Assembly (NCBI GenBank): GCA_018241995.1
Contig: JAFECT010000008.1
Location: 62,001 to 126,000, forward strand
Reading direction: 5' to 3'
Source of the DNA: Pseudomonadota bacterium
Lineage (GTDB): Bacteria; Pseudomonadota; Alphaproteobacteria; Caulobacterales; Caulobacteraceae
DNA length: 64,000 nt
Part shown: positions 1-9,181 of the stretch, piece after piece
Position numbering within the stretch: position 1 is the stretch's first letter
How the letters are laid out: the number at the start of each line of letters is the position of its first letter
Made by a program: the position numbers and the translations under genes
Notes under the pieces: generated by a model
Database searches by the model: none
Told to the model about the DNA's origin: nothing
Seen by the model: only the letters and a program-made list of their open reading frames with translations

Positions 1-162
1 CAGCTGGCTGTCGGAGATGTGCAGGCTGTCCTGGATCGGCTTGGCCAGGATCGACAGCAGCTGCCGGTCCAGGAAGTTCAGCACATAGACGAAGGCCAGG
101 AGTCCCAGGACGGACCAGGCGCGGGCGGAGGACACGTGGGCGGGCGCGGCAGCCTTGGCCAT
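1..162 (-). CDS. MFS transporter, N-terminal part (runs off window)
   Basis: The 54 visible codons start at an ATG (162) and continue past the left edge. After a short Ala-rich cytoplasmic tail comes a first membrane segment (about residues 17-31) followed by NFLDRQLLSIL, the conserved end of helix 1 in spinster-like major facilitator transporters, and then KPIQDSLHISDSQL, the loop leading into helix 2. These proteins are inner-membrane secondary transporters; in alphaproteobacteria the NFLDRQ clade often carries organic acids or glucarate-type solutes, but no substrate can be read here. It points away from the protease operon that begins at its 5' side. Confidence 0.85.
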   Translation of the reverse strand, partial: MAKAAAPAHVSSARAWSVLGLLAFVYVLNFLDRQLLSILAKPIQDSLHISDSQL

Positions 163-310
163 CGCTCAGCCGCCCCGTTTGGCGCTAGGGGAGCAGCGGA
201 GGCCCCGACCGCATCGGACGCAATGGTGCTGCACCAGACCCCTCCCTTCGACCTCTACGGGTCGATCTCCGGAGCATAGCCTGCACCGCGGCGCTCGGAG
301 CCGTCAACAT

Positions 311-326
311 ACTAACTCTCGTTAGC
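311..326. promoter_or_regulatory. Small inverted repeat CTAAC-N4-GTTAG
   Basis: CTAAC (312-316) and GTTAG (321-325) are exact reverse complements four bases apart, in the AT-richer gap between the MFS gene (start 162) and the 3' end of the aspartyl protease gene at 351. It could be an operator for the MFS gene. The arms are only five bases, so chance is possible. Confidence 0.3.
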
Positions 327-350
327 GTGAATATCTTTCGGTCAACGTCG

Positions 351-2180
351 TCAGAAGTAGTCCGCCAGGCGAATCCGCCTCACTGAACCGTCCTCCATGG
401 TCAGTTCCAGCACGGTCCCGGCAGGGTTGTTGCGGAGGGTGCGAAGGGCGTCCTCAGGCCAGGCGGGGGCGGGCTTGCCGTCGATCAGGGTGATGTGGTC
501 GCCCGGCTTCAGGCCTGAAGCCTCGGCGGGACCGCCAGGCGCCACGAACTCGACAGCGAAGACGCCGGCGTCCTTCTGCAGGGTCAGGCCCAGCCGGTCC
601 TTCACGAAAGCCGCCGCCGCAGCGTTGGCGTAGGGCGTCGCGTAGAGCCGGTCATGCGTGTAGTCGATGATCAGGTGAAAGCGGCTGAGGACCGGAAGGC
701 CGATGTTCCCCAGGGTGCGATTGGAATTGACCCCGGACACGGTGTCGGGCGTGAAGATGGCGGGCATGTCGGTGAAGGCGACACCCGCGAATTGAACCTG
801 GCGCAGGGTCGCGACCGTCTCCGGATGCACGCCGCCGATGGCTCCGCCCAGCGTCTGCGAGGTGCGCCGTCCGTCGAGCAATCGGTTCTGCTGATAGAAG
901 GCCGGGTAGACCAGCAACGGCGACCCATTGCCCAGGTCGAAGTCAAACTGCACGGGCGCCAAGCCCTCGATCGAGACCGGGACGGAGCGATTGCTGATCA
1001 CCTGGATCAGCGGAACCTCGACCGCGCCCGCCGGCTTGGCGAGCGTGGCCGGGTCACGCAACGCGAGGCGGTGATTGGCGAAGTCGATGTCGACCGCAAG
1101 TTCGCTGAACAACTCATTGCCCAGCACGAACGGCAGGGGATGGCCGATGCGCTTGCCCACCGCCGCAAGATCCAGGGAAGCGACGGTCAGGTCGTGCAGC
1201 GTCAGGGCGCCGACCTGCACCTCGACGCCGCCGATGAAACCGACCACGTCGGAGCCGCCTGATCCCATCCCCGCGAAACCGCCCTTGGGCGCCAGGCCAA
1301 TCGAGGTGGCGTAGGCCTTGTCGATGGCGGACGAATCCGCGCCGCTGTCCAGCAGGACAACCGTCTCACGTCCGTTGATCCTGGCCGGGAAGTAGATCCG
1401 GTTGGCGCCGTAGAACTCGAAATCGATCCATCCGGTCGAGGTCGCGCCGTTGGCGAAGATGGCCTTGCGCACCGGTTTGGGCCGGGCGAACAACGCGGCG
1501 TCGATGGGGCGGTTCAGCTCCGCCGCTTCCACGCGCACGACCGAGTCGCCGCCTTCGACGCTGGCCTTGATTGTCTGCAGGAAAGGCACGCGCACGCCAT
1601 CGACGAGGCGCCAGTCGCCAAAGCCTTCGAACCGGGTCTTACGGTCCTCCAGGATACGAAATCCGCCAAGTTCGCCCGTCGCGGGATCGATGAAGGCGTC
1701 GTAGAAGTCCGCGTCGCCGAAGGTCACCCGCACCACGGACCAGGTTCGGCCCTCGCGCGTTTCCGCGGCCAGCAAGGTCGCCTTGGCTCCGCCGCGGCCC
1801 CGTAGCGGATCTTCGAACAGCAGGGCCGCTTCGCGCCTCAAGCCAAGCGCATAGGCGCTGGGCGTGGTCTCGATCTGGCCGCTGGGTGTTGTGTCCCAGG
1901 CCTGGTCGGGCGTGATGACCTGAACCTGCTTGATCACCCCCAGGTCCACAGTCGTCCGCTGGCGGCCGTCGCGATCGGTCCAGCCCTCAGCCCGGCCCGT
2001 CAGCCCGCCCGTGTCGAGCACGCCGACCTGGTGGATCGATCGCAGCCGCGCATAGGCTTCGCCGCCGCGCCAGGCGACATACCGGTCTATGAGGGCGTCA
2101 AGGTCATCGGCGTGCGCGGCCGAGACGCATGGAAGCGCAAACACGAGGGCGGTCAGCACTCTGAGGATCAGGCGTTTCAT
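351..2180 (-). CDS. Secreted retropepsin-like aspartyl protease with PDZ domain
   Basis: 609 residues with a signal peptide (about 1-24, ending SAAHA). Residues about 25-240 form an N-terminal domain of the kind seen in LolA/LolB-fold periplasmic proteins. An aspartyl protease module follows: first lobe VVLLDSGADSSAID near residue 275, second lobe FDFDLGNGSPLL near residue 410, where the usual D-[ST]-G is replaced by DLGNG. The C-terminus (about 520-609) is a PDZ domain (GLKPGDHITLIDGKPAP). Its start overlaps the TrmB gene stop by four bases (ATGA), so the two are translationally coupled. Probably a periplasmic peptidase or peptide-binding protein; whether the altered second lobe still supports catalysis cannot be told from sequence. 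Confidence 0.85.
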   Translation of the reverse strand: MKRLILRVLTALVFALPCVSAAHADDLDALIDRYVAWRGGEAYARLRSIHQVGVLDTGGLTGRAEGWTDRDGRQRTTVDLGVIKQVQVITPDQAWDTTPSGQIETTPSAYALGLRREAALLFEDPLRGRGGAKATLLAAETREGRTWSVVRVTFGDADFYDAFIDPATGELGGFRILEDRKTRFEGFGDWRLVDGVRVPFLQTIKASVEGGDSVVRVEAAELNRPIDAALFARPKPVRKAIFANGATSTGWIDFEFYGANRIYFPARINGRETVVLLDSGADSSAIDKAYATSIGLAPKGGFAGMGSGGSDVVGFIGGVEVQVGALTLHDLTVASLDLAAVGKRIGHPLPFVLGNELFSELAVDIDFANHRLALRDPATLAKPAGAVEVPLIQVISNRSVPVSIEGLAPVQFDFDLGNGSPLLVYPAFYQQNRLLDGRRTSQTLGGAIGGVHPETVATLRQVQFAGVAFTDMPAIFTPDTVSGVNSNRTLGNIGLPVLSRFHLIIDYTHDRLYATPYANAAAAAFVKDRLGLTLQKDAGVFAVEFVAPGGPAEASGLKPGDHITLIDGKPAPAWPEDALRTLRNNPAGTVLELTMEDGSVRRIRLADYF

Positions 2181-3010
2181 GCGGCGTTCTCCTCGGACGC
2201 GTCGCGGGGCCCGACCAGGGCGCGCAGGCCCGCCGGGTAGGATCGCAGGAGCGAGATGCCGCGCAGGTCTTCAGCCTCACCACGCGTGGCGGCGCTGAGC
2301 TGGATCTCGGCGGCCAGGCCCGAGTGCTTCATGCAGGTAAGATAGACGCTGTCGCTCCACACGCCGTGGCGTACGCTCGAGCCGTCGGCGGACAGAAGCA
2401 CTTCGAGATACTCGCGCCCGTCCACGACAAGGCTGAGCTGCAGCCCCGGCCAGCGTTCGCGCGCGAAGGCGGCGGCGGCGGAGCGCACCACGGCGAAGCC
2501 CGCGTCCGCGACCTCCTCGTAGGCCAGGCCCGCCACCACCGCCTTGCGCGCGGCGTGGGCCAGGGGGAGGCGCAGGGTCTCGAACGGGCCGGGGAACAGG
2601 TCGAACAGCACGATCTCGCTCGCGCCTTCGATCATGGCGCGGGCGCGCTCATAGACCTGGGCGGGGGTCTTGACCTGATAGATGCGATCGTCGGCCGGCG
2701 GGGCGTAGAGCGCTTCCAGCGCGCTCTGGGCCTCGGCGCGACGGGTTTCGAAGCCGCGGCCAAGGGCCGCCAGAAGTTCGGCCGGCGGCACGGCGCGATA
2801 GGCCTTGGCGTCCCCTTCGTCGACCAGCACCGCACCCTTCTGGGTCAGGGCCGCCAGCGCCTGATAGGTGTTGGCCGCCGCCTTGCCGATGGCCTGGGCC
2901 AGGCGATAGCCGGTGGAGGGCGAGGCGCGCAGCAGCTCGCAATAGATCGCAGCCTCGGTGTCGGTGAAGCCGAGGGCGGCGAGTGCGGTTTCGGGGGCGT
3001 GGAGGGTCAT
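2177..3010 (-). CDS. TrmB-family transcriptional regulator
   Basis: 277 residues. The N-terminus (about 8-75) is a winged-helix domain with the TrmB hallmark order: LGFTDTEAAIYCELLRA, then a recognition segment around AIGKAAANTYQALAALTQKGAV. A coiled stretch (85-110) leads to the DDRIYQVKTPAQVYERA segment and a phospholipase-D-like effector domain typical of TrmB C-termini. These proteins usually sense sugars or other small molecules and regulate neighbouring genes. It lies nine bases after one protease gene and overlaps the next by four bases, so it is embedded in the protease operon, and local control of that operon is the natural inference. Confidence 0.8.
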   Translation of the reverse strand: MTLHAPETALAALGFTDTEAAIYCELLRASPSTGYRLAQAIGKAAANTYQALAALTQKGAVLVDEGDAKAYRAVPPAELLAALGRGFETRRAEAQSALEALYAPPADDRIYQVKTPAQVYERARAMIEGASEIVLFDLFPGPFETLRLPLAHAARKAVVAGLAYEEVADAGFAVVRSAAAAFARERWPGLQLSLVVDGREYLEVLLSADGSSVRHGVWSDSVYLTCMKHSGLAAEIQLSAATRGEAEDLRGISLLRSYPAGLRALVGPRDASEENAA

Positions 3011-3019
3011 GGCGGGCCT

Positions 3020-3937
3020 TCAGGCGCAGTCGGCGAACACGCCGATCCGACGGTGGCGATAGTCGAGCAGGAGTTTCAGCTTCAGGTCCGCGAAGAAGCG
3101 GTTGCCGATGTTGGCCAGGCTGGTCTCGGCCGATCCCTTGGTCTGGCGCAGGCTGACGGCGCTTCCGCCCGGCAGGTCGAAGCGGCCGAAGCCGACCGGA
3201 CCTGAGAAGACGTATTCGGTCAGCCTGGACGCGCCGCGCGCGCCGGTGGACTGGCCTTCGCCGGTCCTGGTCAGGGCGTCACGAACGCCGGGCAGGTCGA
3301 GGGCGCCCTGATAGAGGGTCACGCCGCCGCTGGCGCCGGTGTCCAGGGTGGCGGGCAGGCGGGCGCCGCCCAGATGGAAGTCCGGGACCATCGGCCAGTT
3401 CTGGTCCTTCAGCAGCGCCATCGGCGCCGACCAGCGCCGGCGGCACGATCGCGTCAGCGCCTTGGCTTGCGATGGCCGGTCGATCAGGCTCAGCCGACGG
3501 TTCGGGTAGTCGATCAGCACGGCCTTGTCGCGCAGGAAGCTCCAGCCGAGGACGCCGTCGAGGGGGCGGCCATACTGGGCCGAGAGCGGCCCGGTATCGA
3601 GCGCCAGGGCCTCCACGCGGCCGAACCGGCGCCCGCCAAGCGACAGGCGCTCGATGGCGCTGCCGAACATGCTCGCGCCCTTTCCGTCGCCGATGCCGTC
3701 CGCTTCCCCGGCCTCGGGGTCCACCTTCAACCCGAGCGCCTTCGCCTGCGCGAGGGAGATCATCGAGGGGGCGACGCCTGTGTCGATCAACATGTGCAGC
3801 GGCTTGCCCTTCACCGCGACCTGCAACTCCACCTCACCGCGCGAGAAGTCGAAGGGAACGGTCAGGGGCGCGGCGAACGCGGGGCCGGCCGCGAGCAGGC
3901 CGGCAACGGCGGCGGCAAGGATTAGGGGGCGCGACAT
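3020..3937 (-). CDS. Secreted retropepsin-like aspartyl protease, no PDZ
   Basis: 305 residues from the ATG at 3937; the frame stays open further upstream, but that part is antisense noise over the neighbouring gene, and the signal peptide (MSRPLILAAAVAGLLAAGPAFA) fixes the start. Two lobes each carry a complete aspartyl protease motif: LHMLIDTGVAPSMIS near residue 50 and ATLDTGASGGVTL near residue 190, so it could form a pepsin-like active site within one chain. It lacks the PDZ domain of its two relatives. It lies 26 bases after the upstream protease gene and nine bases before the TrmB gene. Substrate unknown; periplasmic location inferred. Confidence 0.85.
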   Translation of the reverse strand: MSRPLILAAAVAGLLAAGPAFAAPLTVPFDFSRGEVELQVAVKGKPLHMLIDTGVAPSMISLAQAKALGLKVDPEAGEADGIGDGKGASMFGSAIERLSLGGRRFGRVEALALDTGPLSAQYGRPLDGVLGWSFLRDKAVLIDYPNRRLSLIDRPSQAKALTRSCRRRWSAPMALLKDQNWPMVPDFHLGGARLPATLDTGASGGVTLYQGALDLPGVRDALTRTGEGQSTGARGASRLTEYVFSGPVGFGRFDLPGGSAVSLRQTKGSAETSLANIGNRFFADLKLKLLLDYRHRRIGVFADCA

Positions 3938-3963
3938 GGGCGTGGCCTCAGGGCGAGGAGCGT

Positions 3964-5142
3964 TCAGTAGTAGTCGGCGAGGGTCAGGGCGCGCACCGTG
4001 CCGTCCGCCAGCGTCAGTTTCACGGTCGCGCCGGCGGGGCCCGAGCCCCAGAAGCCGCCGGGCCCGCGGATGAACTCGGGCGTCACCGGCGCGGCGTCCA
4101 CGGCCACGATCCTGTCGCCGACCTTGAAGCCCGCCGCTTCGCCCGGCCCGCCCGGCGCGACGTGGGCGACCAGCAGATGGTCGGCGTTGGGCTGGGCGCC
4201 CAGGCCCGTACGATCCTTGCGGAAGGGCGTCGCCACGGCCCGGGCGTCCGGCGTCAACCACAGGGTGGCGCGGCGATAATCGACCATCAGCCGGAATCGC
4301 TTCCACACCGAGATGCCGACGTTCAGGCCGCGCGACGGCAGTTCGCGCGGATCGCGGTTGATCACCGCGGGCACATCCTTGAGGTCCACGCCGCCAAGGC
4401 TGAGCCTTTTCACCATGGCCACGTCGTGCACGCTCAGGCCGCCGACGCCGCCGGACAGGGTGGTGCTCGAACGGCGCCCCTCCAGCAGCTTCTCCTGGGC
4501 GGCGTAGGGTTGCGACACAAGCAGCGCCGAGCCGTTGCCGAGGTCGAAGGTCGACGCCACCGGCGCCTTGCCTTCCAGCGACACCATCACATCGCGCACG
4601 CCGGTCGCCGTCTGGGCCAGGGGCAGGGCGACCGCCCCGGCCGGAGCCTTGAAAGCCTCGGGATCACGGAAGGCGATGCGCTGGTTCGGGAAGTCGATGT
4701 CCACGACCGCCGCATCGAACACCGAGCGTCCGAGCACCACCGGCATGGCGTGGCCCATCTTGGCCGCCACCGGGCCGAAGTCGAGGATCAGGGCGTTGCT
4801 GTTCTTCAGCACGAAGCCGCCGATGCTGATGTCTATGCCCCGTGCATAGCCGCCCTGCACCGTGCCTCCCGCGCCTTGCACCGGAATGTTGGCATCGGCC
4901 TTGATGCCGATGGCGTCGGCGAAGGCCTTGTCCAGGCAGGTCATGCCGGCGCCGCTGTCCAGCAGGATCTCGGTCGCGTGGCCGTTGACGTGGCCCTGCA
5001 TGAAGATGCGGGTCTCACGGAAGAAGTCGAACGGCGTCCAGTCCGCATCGCCCGCGGCGAAGCTGGTGGCCTCGGCCTGGGAGCAGGCGGCGCCGGCCAC
5101 GAGCGCGGCGGCGGACGAGATCAGAAGGGTCCGGCGGTTCAT
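3964..5142 (-). CDS. Secreted retropepsin-like aspartyl protease with PDZ domain (first gene of operon)
   Basis: 392 residues from the ATG at 5142. A start 15 codons further up is open, but it would put the gene start over the inverted repeat at 5159-5178 and would bury the signal peptide. MNRRTLLISSAAALVAGAACSQAEA has a twin-arginine-like N-region and a cysteine that could serve as a lipobox (GAAC). The first lobe has ILLDSGAGMTCLD near residue 66; the second lobe has STFDLGNGSALLV near residue 200, the same DLGNG variant as in the 609-residue relative. The last 80 residues form a PDZ domain (AAGFKVGDRIVAVDAAPV). Together with the next three genes it forms a tightly spaced operon. Confidence 0.85.
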   Translation of the reverse strand: MNRRTLLISSAAALVAGAACSQAEATSFAAGDADWTPFDFFRETRIFMQGHVNGHATEILLDSGAGMTCLDKAFADAIGIKADANIPVQGAGGTVQGGYARGIDISIGGFVLKNSNALILDFGPVAAKMGHAMPVVLGRSVFDAAVVDIDFPNQRIAFRDPEAFKAPAGAVALPLAQTATGVRDVMVSLEGKAPVASTFDLGNGSALLVSQPYAAQEKLLEGRRSSTTLSGGVGGLSVHDVAMVKRLSLGGVDLKDVPAVINRDPRELPSRGLNVGISVWKRFRLMVDYRRATLWLTPDARAVATPFRKDRTGLGAQPNADHLLVAHVAPGGPGEAAGFKVGDRIVAVDAAPVTPEFIRGPGGFWGSGPAGATVKLTLADGTVRALTLADYY

Positions 5143-5158
5143 CGATTCGAGTCCGTAG

Positions 5159-5178
5159 TTAGTAGTGATGACTACTAA
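5159..5178. promoter_or_regulatory. Perfect 8-bp inverted repeat, candidate operator of the protease/TrmB operon
   Basis: TTAGTAGT-GATG-ACTACTAA is a perfect dyad with a four-base spacer, ending 16 bases upstream of the first protease start (5142) in an AT-rich patch of an otherwise GC-rich region. Its place at the head of an operon that encodes a TrmB regulator suggests autoregulation. This is inference only. Confidence 0.5.
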
Positions 5179-5322
5179 TATGTTCACCGCGCGGCGTCTG
5201 TCCCCTTAAGCTTCGGTAATGCGCCGCTTGCCGACGCCGGGCCGCCGTTCGTCGGTCAATGGCTTGCGGCGGGGGCTCGGCAGTCGACACTGGCGTCGGG
5301 CGGCCGGTCGGAGGAAGCGTTG

Positions 5323-6084
5323 ATGGCGAAGCTCGCGGCCGTGCTCTACGGACTTCTTTGCTACGCGGTGTTCCTCGCGGTCCTGCTCTACACCGTGGGG
5401 TTCGTCGCGGACGTCGGCGTGCCGCTGACCATCGACGGGCCGACGCGCGATGACGGGCCGGCCGTCGCCTGGATGGTCGATCTCGGCCTGGTGCTCGTCT
5501 TCGGCCTGCAGCACTCGGTGATGGCGCGCCCGGGGTTCAAGGCGCTGTGGACCCGGGTCGTGCCGCCGGCCGTCGAGCGTTCGACCTACCTGCTGTTCTC
5601 GTCGGCCGCCCTGGTGCTGCTGTTCGTTTTCTGGCGGCCGATACCCCAGCCGGTCTGGGCGGTCGAAGGGCTTGCGGCTGCCGGGCTCTGGACGCTCGGC
5701 GCCCTGGGCTGGCTGATCGCCCTGATCTCGACCTTCCTGATCAATCACTTCGATCTGTTCGGCCTGCGCCAGGTCTGGGCCTACGGCTCGGGCCGATCCG
5801 CGCCTTCGACGGAGTTCCGCGAGCCCTTGTTCTACAGGGTGGTGCGCCACCCGCTCTACGTCGGCTTCATCCTGGCCTTCTGGGCTGCGCCGGTGATGAG
5901 CCGCGGCCATCTGCTGTTCGCGGCGGCGATGACCGCCTACATCCTGATCGCCATCCGGTTCGAGGAGCGCGACCTGGTCGCCGCGCTGGGCGAGCGCTAT
6001 CGCGCCTATCAGAAGCGCGTCTCGATGATCGTGCCATGGTTCCCGGCGCGGCCGGCCGCGGACAAGCCCGACGCCGCGGAGTAG
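5323..6084 (+). CDS. MddA/NnrU/ICMT-like membrane methyltransferase
   Basis: 253 residues; ATG 5323 is preceded at eight bases by GGAGG, better placed than the in-frame TTG just before it. About six hydrophobic segments are visible. The signature is in the second half: FYRVVRHPLYVGFILAFW followed by RFEERDL and GERYRAYQKRVSMIVPWF, the RHPxY and EExxL(x)nY pattern of isoprenylcysteine-carboxymethyltransferase-fold enzymes. The N-terminal LGLVLVFGLQHSVMARPGFK matches the methanethiol S-methyltransferase (MddA)/NnrU subgroup. The reaction would be SAM-dependent methylation at the inner membrane; methanethiol as substrate is a family-level guess. Confidence 0.75.
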   Translation: MAKLAAVLYGLLCYAVFLAVLLYTVGFVADVGVPLTIDGPTRDDGPAVAWMVDLGLVLVFGLQHSVMARPGFKALWTRVVPPAVERSTYLLFSSAALVLLFVFWRPIPQPVWAVEGLAAAGLWTLGALGWLIALISTFLINHFDLFGLRQVWAYGSGRSAPSTEFREPLFYRVVRHPLYVGFILAFWAAPVMSRGHLLFAAAMTAYILIAIRFEERDLVAALGERYRAYQKRVSMIVPWFPARPAADKPDAAE

Positions 6085-6170
6085 GCGCAGCGGCGGAAAA
6101 ATTCCGCGCCGTCTTAGGAAATCCACAAGCGATGGTGGTCCAGATTGGGGCTTCGTAGAGCACCAGTCAG

Positions 6171-7787
<1,617 letters not shown>

Positions 7788-7871
7788 CGGGGCCGCCGGT
7801 TCGCGTTTAACCGGCGACGGTGGTGGTCTTTTCCGCTCGACCCTTCCCGTCGCCCGCGATCCAATGGCCCC

Positions 7872-9158
7872 ATGAAGCGTCCGACTCCCGCCCAGCTGAA
7901 GAAGGTCACGCCTGAGAACCTCGCTCGCCTGGGGCCTGAGCGCCTGTCGGAGCTCTTGATGGCGGAAGCCGAGCTGAGGCCCGAGCTGAAGCGGCGCCTG
8001 CGCATGGAGTTGGCGGGCGGGCAGGGGCCTGCACACCTGGCGGCGGAGCTCGACAAACGGCTGAACTCCCTGGCGACCAGCCGCTCGCGGATCGGCTGGC
8101 GCACGCGCCCGGCCTTCCTGCGCGAGCTGGAGGACCTGCGCATCCAGATCGCCGAGCGGCTGGCGGCGCTCGACCGGCCGATGGCGCGCGAGCGGATGTG
8201 GCTGTTCATGGGGCTGGCGCGTCGCACCGCCTCGCGCGTGCGCGGCCGCGACGAGGAGTTGGCCGAGGTGTTCCGGGCCGGGGCGGAGAGCCTGGGCGCC
8301 CTGCTCGGCGACGCCGATCCGGAGGCCTCGGCCGAGGCGCTGGTCCAGCTGATCCTCGCCGATCCGCTGGGCTGGACCGACCGGCTGGACGCCGTGCTCG
8401 ACCGCGCGCCCGAGGCCCTGGCGCGCGCGGCGCTTCAGCGTTTCGCAGGCGCGCCCAAGGCCGTTCCCGGGCAGGCGATTTTGCTGCGCCGGCTGGCCGA
8501 CGCGGCCGGCGATATCGACGCCTTTCGCGCCACCTTCACCGAGGAAGCCCTGGCGACGCCCGGCGTGGCCGCGGAGGTCGCAAGACGTCTGCTCGCCGGC
8601 GGGCGGGTGGAAGAGGCTGGTCAGGTGCTGGAGCGCGCCGGGCCGCAGCGCAAGCCGTCGCGCCTGTTCGGCGTGCGTGCGGCCTCCACCGAGATCGACT
8701 TCGGCTGGGAGAGCGTGCTGATCGACTATCTGGAGGCGGCCGGCCGCGCCGAGGACGCCCAGGCCGCGCGCTGGGCCTCGTTCGAGCGCACCCTGTCGCT
8801 GGAGCGGGCGCGGGCCTTCGTCAGTCGCCTGCCGGATTTCGAGGACGTGGAGGCCGAGACCCGCGCCTTCGGCCTGGCCGCGGCGCACGCCGATTTCGGC
8901 CGGGGCCTCGCCTTCCTGATGGACTGGCCGGCCCTGCCCGACGCCGCGCGCATGATCCAGGCGCGGCCGGAGGAAATCCGCGTGTCCGCCGAAAACGCCG
9001 AGCTATGGGCCGCGCGCCTGCGCGCCCGCCAGCCCGCGGCGGCGAACCTGTTGCTGCGCAAGACCGCGGCCCAGGCCCTGAGGCGCGGCGAACTGGCGAT
9101 CAGCACGCGGCTCACCCAGGAGGCGGACTCGATCATCCTGGACGACTGGCAAAGTTGA
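7872..9158 (+). CDS. DUF6880-like hypothetical protein
   Basis: 428 residues, soluble, rich in Ala, Leu, Arg and Glu, and built of predicted helices throughout. The opening (LKKVTPENLARLGPERLSELLMAEAELRPELKRRLRMELA) and the RSRIGWR segment match my memory of DUF6880 proteins; the middle reads like helical-repeat (TPR-like) modules. No catalytic motif is visible. The gene stands alone between the hybrid kinase and the convergent ankyrin gene, which ends only 23 bases away. Function unknown. Confidence 0.65.
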   Translation: MKRPTPAQLKKVTPENLARLGPERLSELLMAEAELRPELKRRLRMELAGGQGPAHLAAELDKRLNSLATSRSRIGWRTRPAFLRELEDLRIQIAERLAALDRPMARERMWLFMGLARRTASRVRGRDEELAEVFRAGAESLGALLGDADPEASAEALVQLILADPLGWTDRLDAVLDRAPEALARAALQRFAGAPKAVPGQAILLRRLADAAGDIDAFRATFTEEALATPGVAAEVARRLLAGGRVEEAGQVLERAGPQRKPSRLFGVRAASTEIDFGWESVLIDYLEAAGRAEDAQAARWASFERTLSLERARAFVSRLPDFEDVEAETRAFGLAAAHADFGRGLAFLMDWPALPDAARMIQARPEEIRVSAENAELWAARLRARQPAAANLLLRKTAAQALRRGELAISTRLTQEADSIILDDWQS

Positions 9159-9181
9159 ACCCTCTCCCGCGGGCCGGGGGT

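Noticed and set aside
19..279. 86-residue plus-strand frame at the left edge
   Set aside because: Antisense to the start of the MFS gene, whose NFLDRQ signature is on the minus strand.
3938..4306. N-terminal extension of the middle aspartyl protease
   Set aside because: The extra 123 residues are antisense-like and would bury a perfect signal peptide; the start at 3937 is preferred.
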